From contig OX442314.1 of assembly GCA_949358305.1 (NCBI GenBank), forward strand, positions 21,569,060 to 21,633,059: DNA of 64,000 nt, given 5' to 3'. The notes under the pieces were generated by a model. It was given only the letters and a program-made list of their open reading frames with translations. It did not search any database and was not told the origin of the DNA. Positions 36,205-46,914 of the stretch are shown here, one piece after another. The position numbers were made by a program, and so were the translations under genes. The DNA is from Strigamia acuminata (taxonomy: Eukaryota > Arthropoda > Chilopoda > Geophilomorpha > Linotaeniidae). Numbering within the stretch: the first letter of the stretch is position 1; every line of letters starts with the position of its first letter.

Positions 36205-37076
36205 AGTTTGCGTGTATTCTAACCATATAACCATTTAAAAAATACTTACAGGGATAAAATTTTACTATAAATTCACTATAAACTATAATTTCTCATGTAC
36301 GGTACGGACGGACCAATCATTATAAACCAAATAAACCAAATAAAATACAATTAAATAGAGAAAAATAAAATAAAATAAATTGAACTAAATTATGATTTAG
36401 TATATCTTTATTCTGAAACTGAAGAAAACAAAACTTGCCAAACAAAATCACTCAGTCCAGCGCCACCAAATCAGAATAACAAACACCGGTATATGTAAAA
36501 AAAATATAACCAATTAAAACTATATTAAGGCTAGTTCACAATGCTGTGAATTATTGTTCACAATGATTTTCTGAAGAAACCGTTTTTTTTTGTGATTTTT
36601 TGAATGGGATGCTAAATTCTTTTTGCCCGCCCAACTCACTTAAGGCAATTAGCGTGGTGGCCAAATCAAAGACGAATACTGGAGAAGTCGTCCGTGGCCA
36701 AATGCACTTGTGCCAAGTAGCGCATATTCAAATGGACATAACTTTTGGCCCATTTAAGTTAAATTTTTTTTTTTTTTTAAATAAAGTCCAATGTTTGTTC
36801 TTTAAGCTGCATTTATTTGTTTTGATTAGAAGCATTTTTTAGGGTTTGAATTTCACCATTTTATTTTTTGCAACATTAAAAAATACATGTGGCCCAATAC
36901 ACATGGGTGCGGGTAGTAAATCGAAATTTATATCAAATATAACGCCATTCTGGTCCCCTAGGAAATATATAAACGTTTATATTTATTTATTTCCTATTGG
37001 CAAAAGTATTTACTTTAATACATATAAAGTACGTAACTGTCACAAAGCGTTAGCGAAACATTTAACAACACGAGCA
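36205..37076. other. Spacer after P450 copy A
   Basis: 3' UTR and AT-rich sequence with AATAAA signals near 36329-36352. Short open frames at 36600-36842 and 36846-37148 have no recognisable content. Confidence 0.5.
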
Positions 37077-37122
37077 ATGTCGAGTTTTGAGTTATATTTA
37101 TCCTATATCTATAAACAACATT
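37077..37122 (+). pseudogene. P450 exon-1 relic
   Basis: ATG followed by codons for MSSFELYLSYIYKQ, clearly related to the first residues ([14 protein letters not shown]) of the intact P450 genes, including the upstream ACACGAGCA leader. The homology stops where a hAT MITE is inserted and does not resume recognisably. It is a remnant of another copy in the tandem array. Confidence 0.7.
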
Positions 37123-37314
37123 CAGGGGCGGATCTACATAGGGGCTAATAGGGCTTGAGCCCCGGGCCCCCAAATTCTAGGGGGCCCCCAAGACGCAGGG
37201 TCATGTACTAAAAAAAAAAAAAAAAAAAAAAAAGGTCGCTAAAAAACAAAAAAGATAAAAGGTCGCTATTAAAAATTTCGATAAAGGGGCCCCGAAAATC
37301 TAGATCCGCCCCTG
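37123..37314. mobile_element. hAT-type MITE (192 bp)
   Basis: Ends CAGGGGCGGATCTA and TAGATCCGCCCCTG are perfect inverted repeats. An 8-bp target duplication ACAACATT flanks it (37115-37122, 37315-37322). It is internally GC-rich with a poly-A tract. CAGGGG ends and 8-bp duplications are typical of hAT elements. Confidence 0.88.
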
Positions 37315-37555
37315 ACAACATTACAACATTACTTTCCTCTGTTCCGATGACCGATATAACGTTGTCCTATTTCCAGCCGTGTCACTGGTGTAGTGGCACA
37401 AAAAAGTAGTTCAAACACCAGAATTACCGAGAATTACCAACACTTGTTTCATTATCAAAGGTGATGCTTTGACACAGAACTTCTTTTCCACGTATTAGAG
37501 CACAGTCCACATTAGGCGTAATTTGGCTCGAAAATAGGACAATGTTCCTCTAGGC

Positions 37556-37862
37556 CAAGGTTTCCCAAACGGTGAAGCGCGCCTCACTCAAGGTTACTTG
37601 AATACTACTGGTGGGGCGCATGCACCCATCATACATGCCTAAATAAAACAAGCTTATTTTGCAAACTTTTGTAAATTTTTAACCAAAATTATATAAAATT
37701 ATATAAAATATTTCCACAGTTTTATGCAAATTTATATTAAAATTTTTTTTTTTTTTTTTAGTAGTAAATTTTTTTTAAAAATGTAGATGATATGAAGTGG
37801 GGCACAGAAGATCGCCTTGCTTAAAAAGTGGGGCGCGATGCTAAAAAGTTTGGGAACCCCTG
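37556..37862. mobile_element. hAT-type MITE (307 bp)
   Basis: Left end CAAGGTTTCCCAAAC and right end GTTTGGGAACCCCTG are inverted repeats, flanked by a perfect 8-bp duplication CTCTAGGC (37548-37555, 37863-37870). A fragment containing its AAGGTTACTTGAATACTA segment reappears at 44852. Confidence 0.85.
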
Positions 37863-38032
37863 CTCTAGGCAAACTCCAGCAGAATAAAAAAAAAATTAAG
37901 TGAAATTAGAATTTTTTTTTATAAGTACTTGTTGTGCAACCAGTTGCTGCAGCTGATAGTGTATGATCGTTTATACAGATAATCACGTCATTCCAAAATT
38001 GTTGTTGCAGTTATTAACACGACACACGAGCA

Positions 38033-41000
38033 ATGTCGAATTTTGAGTCGTATTTGTCTTATATCGACAAAAACTTGCAGACACAATTACTTATTACTGT
38101 CACAGTACTCTTTGTATCTAGATTAGTATTGGGATACCTGAGGACTCCTAAAAATTTGCCTCCAGGACCATGGGGCATACCGTTTTTTGGATACTTACTA
38201 TTCTTTGGTAAAAATCCACCCATGACGATTGCTAACTTGAGAAAACGCTATGGCGATATAATTAGGTAATTCCGAAATTTAATTCATGTCAGAGGTAAGT
38301 TTTTTCTTATATTTACTGTACATTTTAATATTTTTGCGTCGCATCTGCTGACAGCAATGTGTGATTAATTGTCACAGACTGATAGATAGCTTATCTCAAT
38401 TTATCAAGTGATAATGTTTCTTTATTAGTTTGTTTATTTATTTATTCAGAATCAATATGGGGTCTGAATATGCGATTTGTTTAACATCATACAAAGCTAT
38501 TAAAGAAGCCTTAGTAAAACAAGCCGATATTTTTGCAGAACGGCCACCTCATCACATTCCGGTTGAATTAAAAGATACCCCAGGTGTGTTTGTATGAATT
38601 CTTGTTAATTTTATGATGAATATCTGAAGATTGAGATGGATGTGGTGAATTGAGACAATGTTAGCATAAAACCAGTAGTGGGTCCATTAAAGTTTATTTA
38701 CGGTATAAGCACAGTACGCCAGGTTGCGCTCGTACATTAATGATGGTGATGCGTACTAGGGGCGATATTCCTATGCGCCACAGTGTGATTCGCGCCTAGG
38801 TATATTTGACATGCACAATTCAATTGTATGAATTAGCGCGACATGTCACTTAAAGGAGGGCGTGCTGAGTACTGAGCGCGACATCGCATTCTAGCATGTG
38901 CGACATATAATGTGACGCAACTACACGTCTAAATTGCTTGACGCGACATGTTGCAATTATACGTGGCAAGACATGAGGTATGCACTGAACGATCGCAGAG
39001 TATTATGCGTCACAGAGAAATATCCCAACATAAAAAAGATGCGCTCTGCAGCGTGATTGATTGATTCTGTTGCTAAGTCAAAACGTAGCTTGCAATATTA
39101 TTATGTTTAAATAATATTGTGTTTATTCTTAAACAATTGGAAAATATTTCATTACAACACAACAGGGAATAAAACGAGAAACTGAAGTTTAATATTATTA
39201 AGCTTCTTTGGAAATATGGTGCTCACTCAAATGCGTATATTTGAGGTCACCACAGTATAAAAGCGATGTCGCCCCACACTATGTGTGTGGTATGCGTAAA
39301 CGCGACATCGTGTTTTTGCATACACTAATACATGACTAACATTAAATAAAAGTCTGATGAATAATCACAACAATTGGAACCACTGCCTCTAGTATTGCAA
39401 TTCGCGTCACGTTTTATGAACTTGTTGCGCATCGTAATATCTACATGTCGCGCCATGTTATATAATTGCGTTATATAACATATAAATGTTATATAACATA
39501 AATGTTTTCTTAAACTTTACGATGTTGCGCCAGGCAATACCACCGACATCTGTTACACAACTACCCAGATGCCTAGGTGCGAATTTGACTGTCGCGCCAA
39601 CCCATGTTGCTTGTACTACGCATCACCATGCGTGGGATGCTACTTGCCGTGCAAATGTTTAGCCCACTGAGGTAGTGGTCAGAGTAGCAGAACTAGCCGC
39701 TCAGGTGCAAGCTCAAGTTGAGACCGAGGATGCTGTCCAGTAACCGGGGCAACAGGGGCTGTGTGTTGTTTGTCTCCTGGCAAACAGAAGCACTTTAATG
39801 TTGCCCTGTGCGCATGCATATTTTTGTGCAGCCTGCAGCGAGTGCGTCACGACAACTGCACAAACCGAGAGGAGGACTCCAAGGTGGTCCTACTGCAGGG
39901 CAAATGTGCAGTCAACACTGCGTATATTCATGTAGGCTTGTGAGTGTTAGTAAGTACATACAACAAATTAATTAAAATGAAAATTAAAACTGTAATGTCG
40001 ATACGATTATTAGGCACGACGTCGTGCTTCTGAATCGCATCTGTATTCACGAGCGCGATGTTGTGCTCTTGATTAAAATCAAGAAGCAACAAAAAAAACA
40101 TACGAATACGTTATGTCTATTACCAGGCGCGACGTCGCTCTTAAGAATCGCACATGTATGCAGAAGCGCAACGTCGCTCTTCTACATGTCACACTCACTT
40201 CGCAGTACGGCGGCCAATTAATGACATCACAGAAACTCATAATATTTTAAAAATAATTTTTGGGATGTGTCACTTGTAAGGTCTTCTAAGAAGCAGCGGT
40301 GATCTGTGGCTTCAACTTCGACGCTTTACACTCACAAATACGCGTGATTTTGGACTTGGAAGATTGCAATTTGAGCCACGAATTATGGTAAACATTTCTG
40401 AGTAAGTATTATTTTGTAAAAAATTGCAATTACTTTTTCTCTTTTGTGCAGGATGAAATTCATCACTTTGTGACGGAAATTGACGCTTTCAAAGGGCAGC
40501 CGATACCAAATATAAGAGAGGTTACTCATAAAAGTGTAACGAATTTGGTTTCCATGATCATTTTCGGCGAACGTTTCGATTACAACGACAAACAGTTTAT
40601 TGAATTCTTAAGTTCAAGTAAAGAACATTTCCGGAGAATTGGGATCGATAGACTCGTGGGTCTCTTTTCACCACTAGTCGCAAAAGTCTTACGATTAAAA
40701 TCACCTGTGTACGTACACGATTTACTCAATGAAATTGAGTTGTTAGCGTTTGTTTAATCATGGTGCACTGTATAATTCGTATAGACCGCCTGCTGTTGGC
40801 ATGATAAAAGTTCTTTCGGATATGGTGGTGAAACATGAAGCGAAACATGCAGCAAATAACCAGGAATCCAGAGATAATTTCATCGATGCTTGGTTCACAC
40901 AATCATTAAGAAAGAAAAATCCGACGACTAAATATTTAACAAGTACAGTATTCCAAACTTGCCTCTGATCTGTTTGTATTCGAAGCAGCACATCGAATTT

Positions 41001-43835
41001 GCTGTTAATTGGTGATAAATCACCAACTAACAGCAAATATTCGGGGTGTAGTGATAACCAGGGGTTACGTCATCTGTTTCAGATTCACACTTGACGATCG
41101 TTTTATTTGACTTGTTTATCGCTGGAAGTGAGACGTCAACAAATACGCTAGAGTGGGGTTTACTGCACATGATGAACCATCCGAATATACAAGATAAAGT
41201 GCATGAAGAAATTGATCGTGTTATTGGAAAAGAACGAATTCCTTCTATGTCCGATCAGGAATTAATGCCGTACACCGAAGCAACTTTAATGGAAATTAGT
41301 AGACTTACTTCTGTTTTGCCCGTAGCTCTTATTCACCGGTAAATAAACAATTTTTTTTATTATATACAGTAATTTTAGATGTGATATGTAGAAATGTTTC
41401 TGTTAATATTATAGCAATAATGCAGACACCGAACTGTTGGGAAAATTTATCCCAAAAGGATCAACCGTCATTACGAATCTGTGGAGTGTTCATCATGATC
41501 CAGAAATATTTCCTGATCCTGAGGAATTTAAACCCGAACGATTTTTAACTGAAGATGGAAAAATAATACGAGCTGAAGAGTATATTCCATTTTCTTTGGG
41601 TAAGCCAATGAAAACGGGACTGCACAAGTTCTATTCACAAGGTCGAAGATAGGTTTCATGTATTTTTCCGGTGGTGGCGCTCTAATCGCGCCGCCATTAC
41701 ATGGCTGCAACTGCTCAGAATAACATATGTTATTATTCTACCGTATGAACTGAGTGCGATCTAATGCGATTCGTTTCGACTCATCCGAGATTTAGTCATG
41801 TTTGGATTATGGAGTGAAGCACTTAAAATAATTTACAACTCATAAATAAGAATAAGGGGATTTACTTTTTAAAAATTATTATATTATTATAAAAAAAAAT
41901 TAGCCTGAAAAGTGTCAATTTTTAAACTGAAAAGTAGCAATTTTTATGCTGAAAATGGCAATTTTTAGACTATAAAACGGCAACGACACGGTGTTGGTGG
42001 CAAATAGTAAAAAAAAAAACAAGAAAAGGTGATGATCACGTAGACGACGGCTGCAATGAAAATGTCCAAGTGCGTGTTGAATGTCGGCGATACCAATGTC
42101 AATGAAACGTTGCTGGATTCACCTTCCTCGTGACTGTGTCCACGTTGTCAGTATTCCAGTTTGATTTCTGGATCCACGTAGAACAGCGAAAGTGGGTTTT
42201 ATCGGCGGTCTCATAAAACTAATCGGCAGCTGGAAGCTGTCAGTTGTCAATTATCAGTTGTGGACTTTCGCGGCCGTCTGTTGTGGACTTTCGCGGCCGT
42301 CAGTTGTCGAGTGTCGCGGCCGTCAGTTGTCGAGTGTCGCGGCCGTCAGTTGTGGACTGTTGCGGCCATCACTTGTGGACTGTTGCGGCCATCACTTGTG
42401 GACTTTCGCGGCCGTCAATTGTCGATTGTCGCGGCCGTCAGTTGTAGACCGTCGCGGCCGTCAATTGTCGACTGTCAACAGTTGACAACTAACGGCTGAC
42501 TGCCGTCGATACGGCCGCGACAATCGACGGTTGACAACAAACGGCTGACGACCGTCGATACGGCCGCGACAATCGACGACGACCGTCGATACGGCCGCGA
42601 CAATCGACGGTTGACAACTAACGGCTGACTGCCGTCGATACGGCCGCGACAATCGACGGTTGACAACAAACGGCTGACGACCGTCGATACGGCCGCGACA
42701 GTTGCGACAGTCGACGGCTGCGACAGTTCCTGTTCTTTGTGGAACCAGAAATTAAACTGGAATACTGACAACGTGCGCACAGTCACGAAGAAGGTGAATT
42801 CAGCAACATTTCACTCACATTGGCATCGTTGACATTCAACACGCACTTGGACATTTTCATTGCAGCCGTCGTCTATGTGATCGTCACCTTTTCCTGTTTT
42901 TTACTATTCGCCACCAACACCATGTCCAACACCATTTTATAGCCTAAAAGTTGCCATTTTTTAGCCTATTTCCGCCCTAAAAATTGCCATTTCTAGCATA
43001 AAAATTGCTACTTTTAGCCTAAAAATTAGGCAGTGGCTACGTTCATGTCCGACGTGAACGTATTATTTTCATGACACGCTGTGATTGGCTGAGACCCATT
43101 GATGTCGATTCGTTTCCTCAACATAAGTTTTCTCTAATTCGATGTTCTCGAGGTTTTAGCTTCTCTTTTTCTTACAAGGGGGGTCTACGACCCCTCTTGA
43201 GCCCCCCAGACCTAACCTTATCCGTTTTTAGCAAAGTCGACGAAATGAGGATTTTCATCAATGTATTTCAATGCATCTCTCAACCAATCACAGCGCGTCA
43301 TGAAAATAAATACGTTCACGTCGGACATGAACATAGCCACTTCGTAAAAATTAATACTTTTCAGGCTAAAATTTTTTATAATAAAATAATAATTTTTAAA
43401 AAATAAATCCTCTTAGTTTTATTTATGAGTTTAAATTATTTTAAGTGCTTCACTCCATAATCCAAACTGGACCAAATCTCGGACGGGTCGAAACGAATCG
43501 CATCACATCGCACTCAATACATATAATATCATATGTTATTCTGAGCAGTTGCAGCCATGTAATGGCGGCCGACTTTGGCGCCCTCTGTGGCGCTTTTTGA
43601 AATTTCAGGGTCTCGACCTTGTGAATAGTTTGCTATATTTTTGAATGGAAATTGTTTCGCAGGGAAGCGTCGGTGCATGGGTGAATCGCTGGCAAAAATG
43701 GAATTGTTCCTCTTTTTTACCTCCATGTTGCAACATTTTACTTTTAAAAAAGTAAACGAGACAATCGATTTTGATTTCGATTACGGGCTTGTGACCATGC
43801 CGAAGACTCAACCCATGTTTGCTATACCACGTTGA
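38033..43835 (+). CDS. Cytochrome P450, CYP2 clan, copy B
   Basis: Same product type and exon lengths as copy A: 38033-38265, 38450-38583, 40281-40387, 40452-40708, 40785-40942, 41083-41338, 41415-41599, 43663-43835; 500 aa. All P450 signatures are kept ([38 protein letters not shown]). Introns 2 (1.7 kb) and 7 (2.1 kb) are swollen by insertions: a repeat-rich element carrying a RING-finger relic, and a 2-kb foldback element. Every splice site around them is preserved, so the gene could still be expressed. It is nearly identical to copy C through exons 3-7. Confidence 0.9.
38614..40243. mobile_element. Transposon-like insertion in P450 copy B intron 2
   Basis: This 1.63-kb block is absent from the matching intron of copy A. 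It is bounded by a likely 6-bp duplication ATTTTA (38608-38613, 40244-40249). Its ends TGATGAATATCTG and CAGAAACTCATAAT form a weak inverted repeat. It carries a decayed RING-finger gene and many copies of a CGCGACAT-type motif. A diverged copy fills intron 2 of P450 copy C. Confidence 0.6.
39600..39944 (+). pseudogene. RING-finger gene relic in copy B intron 2
   Basis: Same coding segment as the open frame at 48717-49082, but interrupted by an in-frame TAA (GTCCAG-TAA) before the RING and by small indels. Clearly a non-functional copy. Confidence 0.65.
40998..41037. repeat. Hairpin in P450 copy B intron 5
   Basis: TTTGCTGTTAATTGGTGAT and ATCACCAACTAACAGCAAA pair over about 19 bp with one mismatch and a 2-base loop. 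The same hairpin with a slightly larger loop is in copy C intron 5 (50588-50632) and is absent from copy A. Confidence 0.7.
42253..42480. repeat. 23-bp tandem repeat in the foldback centre
   Basis: Nine to ten units of GTCGAGTGTCGCGGCCGTCA-type sequence. The other side of the centre (42490-42720) holds related sequence in inverted orientation, organised as roughly 49-bp higher-order units with CGATACGGCCGCGACAATCG. Confidence 0.85.
43031..43341. mobile_element. MITE nested in the foldback right arm
   Basis: GTGGCTACGTTCATGTCCGA at the left is matched by the inverted TCGGACATGAACATAGCCAC at the right, and the inverted similarity runs for about 60 bp (through a CATGACACGCTGTGATTGG block). TAAAAATTA occurs on both sides and is a plausible 8-9 bp target duplication. 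The opposite foldback arm lacks it. Confidence 0.75.
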
Positions 43836-43859
43836 AGTTTGAGTTTAATCTATAAATAC

Positions 43860-44090
43860 TGTTACGTATTTACTAATCAATAATGCAGAGAAATATTGTG
43901 ACTCGAATTCTATCCATTGTAATTATCACTTTAATAGTTGCTAAGCAACACACAGTGTACACAAATCTACTTGAAGAGTAATAAACAACAGGTCTCATCC
44001 GCCATGCCGGATTGAAACATACCAAACCTTTCAACCATCAAATTCCGAGTCGTTTTTCCTTAGCTGAGCAGCTACATATACATATGTACG
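43860..44090 (+). repeat. Probable solo LTR of a related gypsy element
   Basis: Begins TGTTACGTATTTAC like the intact element's LTR. It shares the layout of an inverted TTGCTAAGCAA motif, a GTGACTCGAATT stretch and AATAAA, but differs elsewhere. The 3' end is not certain. A truncated copy is at about 52000-52200 in the duplicated segment after P450 copy C. Confidence 0.5.
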
Positions 44091-44170
44091 CATGACGCGA
44101 GGATCCAAATCTCAACATGAGAAAACAACAAATACATTGCTGCAGTGATATAATCATACAATAAACTAAA

Positions 44171-44424
44171 ATACCGTATTTTACCGCTTAAGAGTCGCCC
44201 TCGAATTGTAGCCGCTATCAAATACCGTATTTTTGTAAAAGTACGGAATTGTTTCCGTATTTAACCTCACAAACGATGAACGTACCCGTACGCTTCGTTC
44301 GTGACGTTCAGACTTTGTTTGTTACATTAAACAAACGTAATGAACAAAATACCGAAATTGTAATTGCTGACAAAAATTGCAGTTTTGAATAAGAGCCGCG
44401 GCTCTTAATCGACAAAATACGGTA
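44171..44424. mobile_element. MITE with ATACCGTATTTT ends
   Basis: Left ATACCGTATTTTACCGCTTA and right ...TTAATCGACAAAATACGGTAT are inverted copies with a GAGCCGC extension. A shorter, internally deleted version sits at about 52293-52482. Confidence 0.65.
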
Positions 44425-44876
44425 TCAATTTTTTTTATTGTTGAATCCATGAATAAATGTATATTTTGGTGGATTGCCCCCCCCCCCTTTCAGTTTTTCT
44501 CCACTCCAATAATGATACTTTAATTAGGCTTAAAAATTCACTTGTAAGGTGCAAATATGGAGTTGTTTTTTTTTAAATCGAACAATTTCATCTACAATTT
44601 ATTTTTCAAAAAGTAAAATAATAATAAAAATGCACATCAGTAAATTTTATTTAATCAACATATTTTATTTATTGCTTTCTGTATGATTTTTCTGTAAAGA
44701 TAGGGATGAGCTCATTGGTTGGTTGTAAGAACCATCATTATTATGGAAGTACATCTGTGTACTGATAAATGATTGGTCCAAATGTTGGTACATAGTCACA
44801 CCATACACACCATGGTGGCAATTTTTGAAAGTATTTTGAATGTTCAACGCAAGGTTACTTGAATACTATAGGTTAT

Positions 44877-45998
44877 GGTGTAGGACCACATTTGCGATCG
44901 CCAAATTTGCGATCGCTAAAATTGGTTCTAAATTTGCGACGTCCCAAATTTGCGACGAATTAAAAATAAAATAAAATAATAAAATAATCCCAAATTTGCG
45001 ATGGACCAAATTTGCGACGTCCCAAATTTGCGACGTCCCAAATTTGCGACGTCCCAAATTTGCGATGCACATTATTATTAAATCCCTCCCAACAATGCGA
45101 CCTCTCAAATTTGCGATAGAGACTGAAAATGATCGAAATTGAACAAAAAATGACTGAAATTGATTATTGAACAAAAAACGACCGAAAATGGTCATTTTTG
45201 GGTGGTTTTGTTCATTTCTGATCATTTTCAGTGATTTTCGGTAGCATTGCCGAGAATCGGTTTTAGCGTGGGAAGGGATTCGTGTTAAGGAGGAAGCCAT
45301 CTTTTAAGAATAGATACGCGGACGACGGCAAAAACGATTGGAAACAATCACGCCGACGACGGCAAAGGCGAATGAAACAATGATATCAATTGGTGTTGTT
45401 GAACAGGTTAAATACGCCTTTGCCGTCGTCGGCGTGATTGTTTCCAATCGTTTTTGCCGTCGTCCGCGTATCTATTCTTAAAAGATGGCTTCCTCCTTAA
45501 CACGAATCCCTTCCCACGCTAAAACCGATTCTCGGCAATGCTACCGAAAATCACTGAAAATGATCAGAAATGAACAAAACCACCCAAAAATGACCACAAA
45601 ACCATCCAAAAATGACCGAAAACCACCAAATAATAACCAAAAACTTGCCCATAACTTTAGTCTTAATCATTAAAAAATTTCACACTTGATTTGCTGTTAT
45701 TTTCTGTTATAATCGATACATTTACGGCCAATTTAGGTCGTTTTGCCACGATTTCAGTCATTTTTGGTTGTTTTTTGGTCACTTTTTGGTGTTTTTTGTT
45801 CAATTCCGATCATTTTCGGTCTCTATCGCAAATTTGAAAGGTCGCATTGTTGGGAGGGATTTAATAATAATGTGCATCGCAAATTTGGGACGTCGCAAAT
45901 TTGGGTCGTCGCAAATTTGGGACGTCGCAAATTTGGTCCGCGCAAATTTGGTCCGCGCAAATTTAGGATCGCAATTTTAGCGATCGCAAATCTGACGA
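44877..45998. mobile_element. Second foldback element with AAATTTGCGA subrepeats
   Basis: About 1.1 kb of near-perfect palindrome. Each arm has several copies of a 16-bp unit (CCCAAATTTGCGACGT) near the outer end, then unique sequence, meeting around 45400 at a short loop. The arms are roughly 500 bp each. Its right end abuts a truncated P450 fragment and its left end a MITE remnant. No coding frame of note. Confidence 0.85.
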
Positions 45999-46323
45999 TC
46001 GGTATATAAATAGATAATTTTTTGCTTAAAGTTTCAGAAATGTTTCTGCTAATATTATAGCAATAATGCAGACACCGAACTGTTGGGAAAATTTATTCCA
46101 AAAGGATTAACTGTCATAACGAATCTGTGGGATGTTCATCATGATCCAGAAATATTTCCTGATCCTGAGGAATTTAAACCCGAACGATTTTTAACTGAAG
46201 ATGGAAAAATAAAACGAGATGAAGAGTATATTCCATTTTCTATGGGTAAGCCCATGAAAACGAAACTGCATTAGTTTACAATATTTGTGATTGGAAATTG
46301 TTTCGCAGAGAAGCGTCAGTGCG
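45999..46323 (+). pseudogene. Truncated P450 fragment (exon 7 and start of exon 8)
   Basis: Starts at the end-of-exon-6 splice donor (CGGTATATAAATAG, more like copy A than B or C). It has a complete exon 7 at 46061-46245 encoding GKFIPKGLTVITNLWDVHHD to the IPFSMG haem-loop start, then the exon 8 acceptor and only KRQC-coding bases before unrelated sequence. It breaks exactly at the haem cysteine. Exons 1-6 are missing. Confidence 0.85.
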
Positions 46324-46776
46324 CGAACACTTGCCATCGCCATCGTACGCCGAACGGACGCCTGCCCAACGTGAACTACCGCCACCGCGCCGTCGTACGC
46401 CGAGCAGAAAAGCTCACGAGAACCATCGTCTCCGAACGACGTAGTCTTCGAACAACAACCGTTGTTTAAGCGCCATTACGACGCTTTGCGCATGCAACAA
46501 GCCGTTGCGCGCCAATTTCATTGTTCTTTTATTCCTTTGCGACTTGTCGCCTATTATTCCATTATTCTCGTATTATTCTCTGATATTTATTGTAAAACCG
46601 TTTAATAAACATTGTGTGCATTTGAATTGATAAAAACTGTGTCTTTTTATTTTCTCTATAAATTAACCCTAGATAATTTAAGGCCGCGATATAAGTCTCA
46701 AGTAGCATTCACCTGCGGTAACTCGAGCTTATTAATTAGTAATTTGCTTGAAATAACCCGGATCGCAGCAAAGCAA
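46324..46776. other. LTR-like or unrelated sequence joined to the P450 fragment
   Basis: GC-richer sequence with several CGCC/CGTCGTACGCC blocks, then AT-rich with AATAAA near 46602. It resembles an LTR end in composition, but no partner copy or clear TG...CA borders were found. Confidence 0.35.
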
Positions 46777-46914
46777 AGTCCAGCAGAATAAAAAAAAATT
46801 AAGTGAAATTAGAATTTTTTTGGATAAGTACTTATTGTGCAACCAGTTGCTGCAGCTGATAGTGTATGATCGTTCCAAAATTGTTGTTGCAGTTATTAAC
46901 ACGACACAGGAGCA

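Larger units (their letters stand above)
41631..43628. mobile_element. Foldback (long inverted repeat) element in P450 copy B intron 7
   Basis: Begins CTATTCACAAGGTCGA and ends TCGACCTTGTGAATAG. The arms (about 41631-42240 and 42730-43628) are inverted copies along nearly their whole length. The centre is tandem GC-rich repeats. The right arm carries a nested MITE. It is absent from the same intron in copies A and C, so it inserted after B and C separated. No transposase frame is seen. Confidence 0.85.

Noticed and set aside
42192-42786. Overlapping frames with repeated CGRQLSTV / VDCRGRIDG phrases
   Set aside because: Shadows of the 23-bp and 49-bp repeats at the foldback centre.
45485-46009. 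Frames shared by both arms of the foldback (for example MASSLTRIPSHAKTDSRQCY)
   Set aside because: The same peptide appears on opposite strands because the region is a palindrome; no protein signature.
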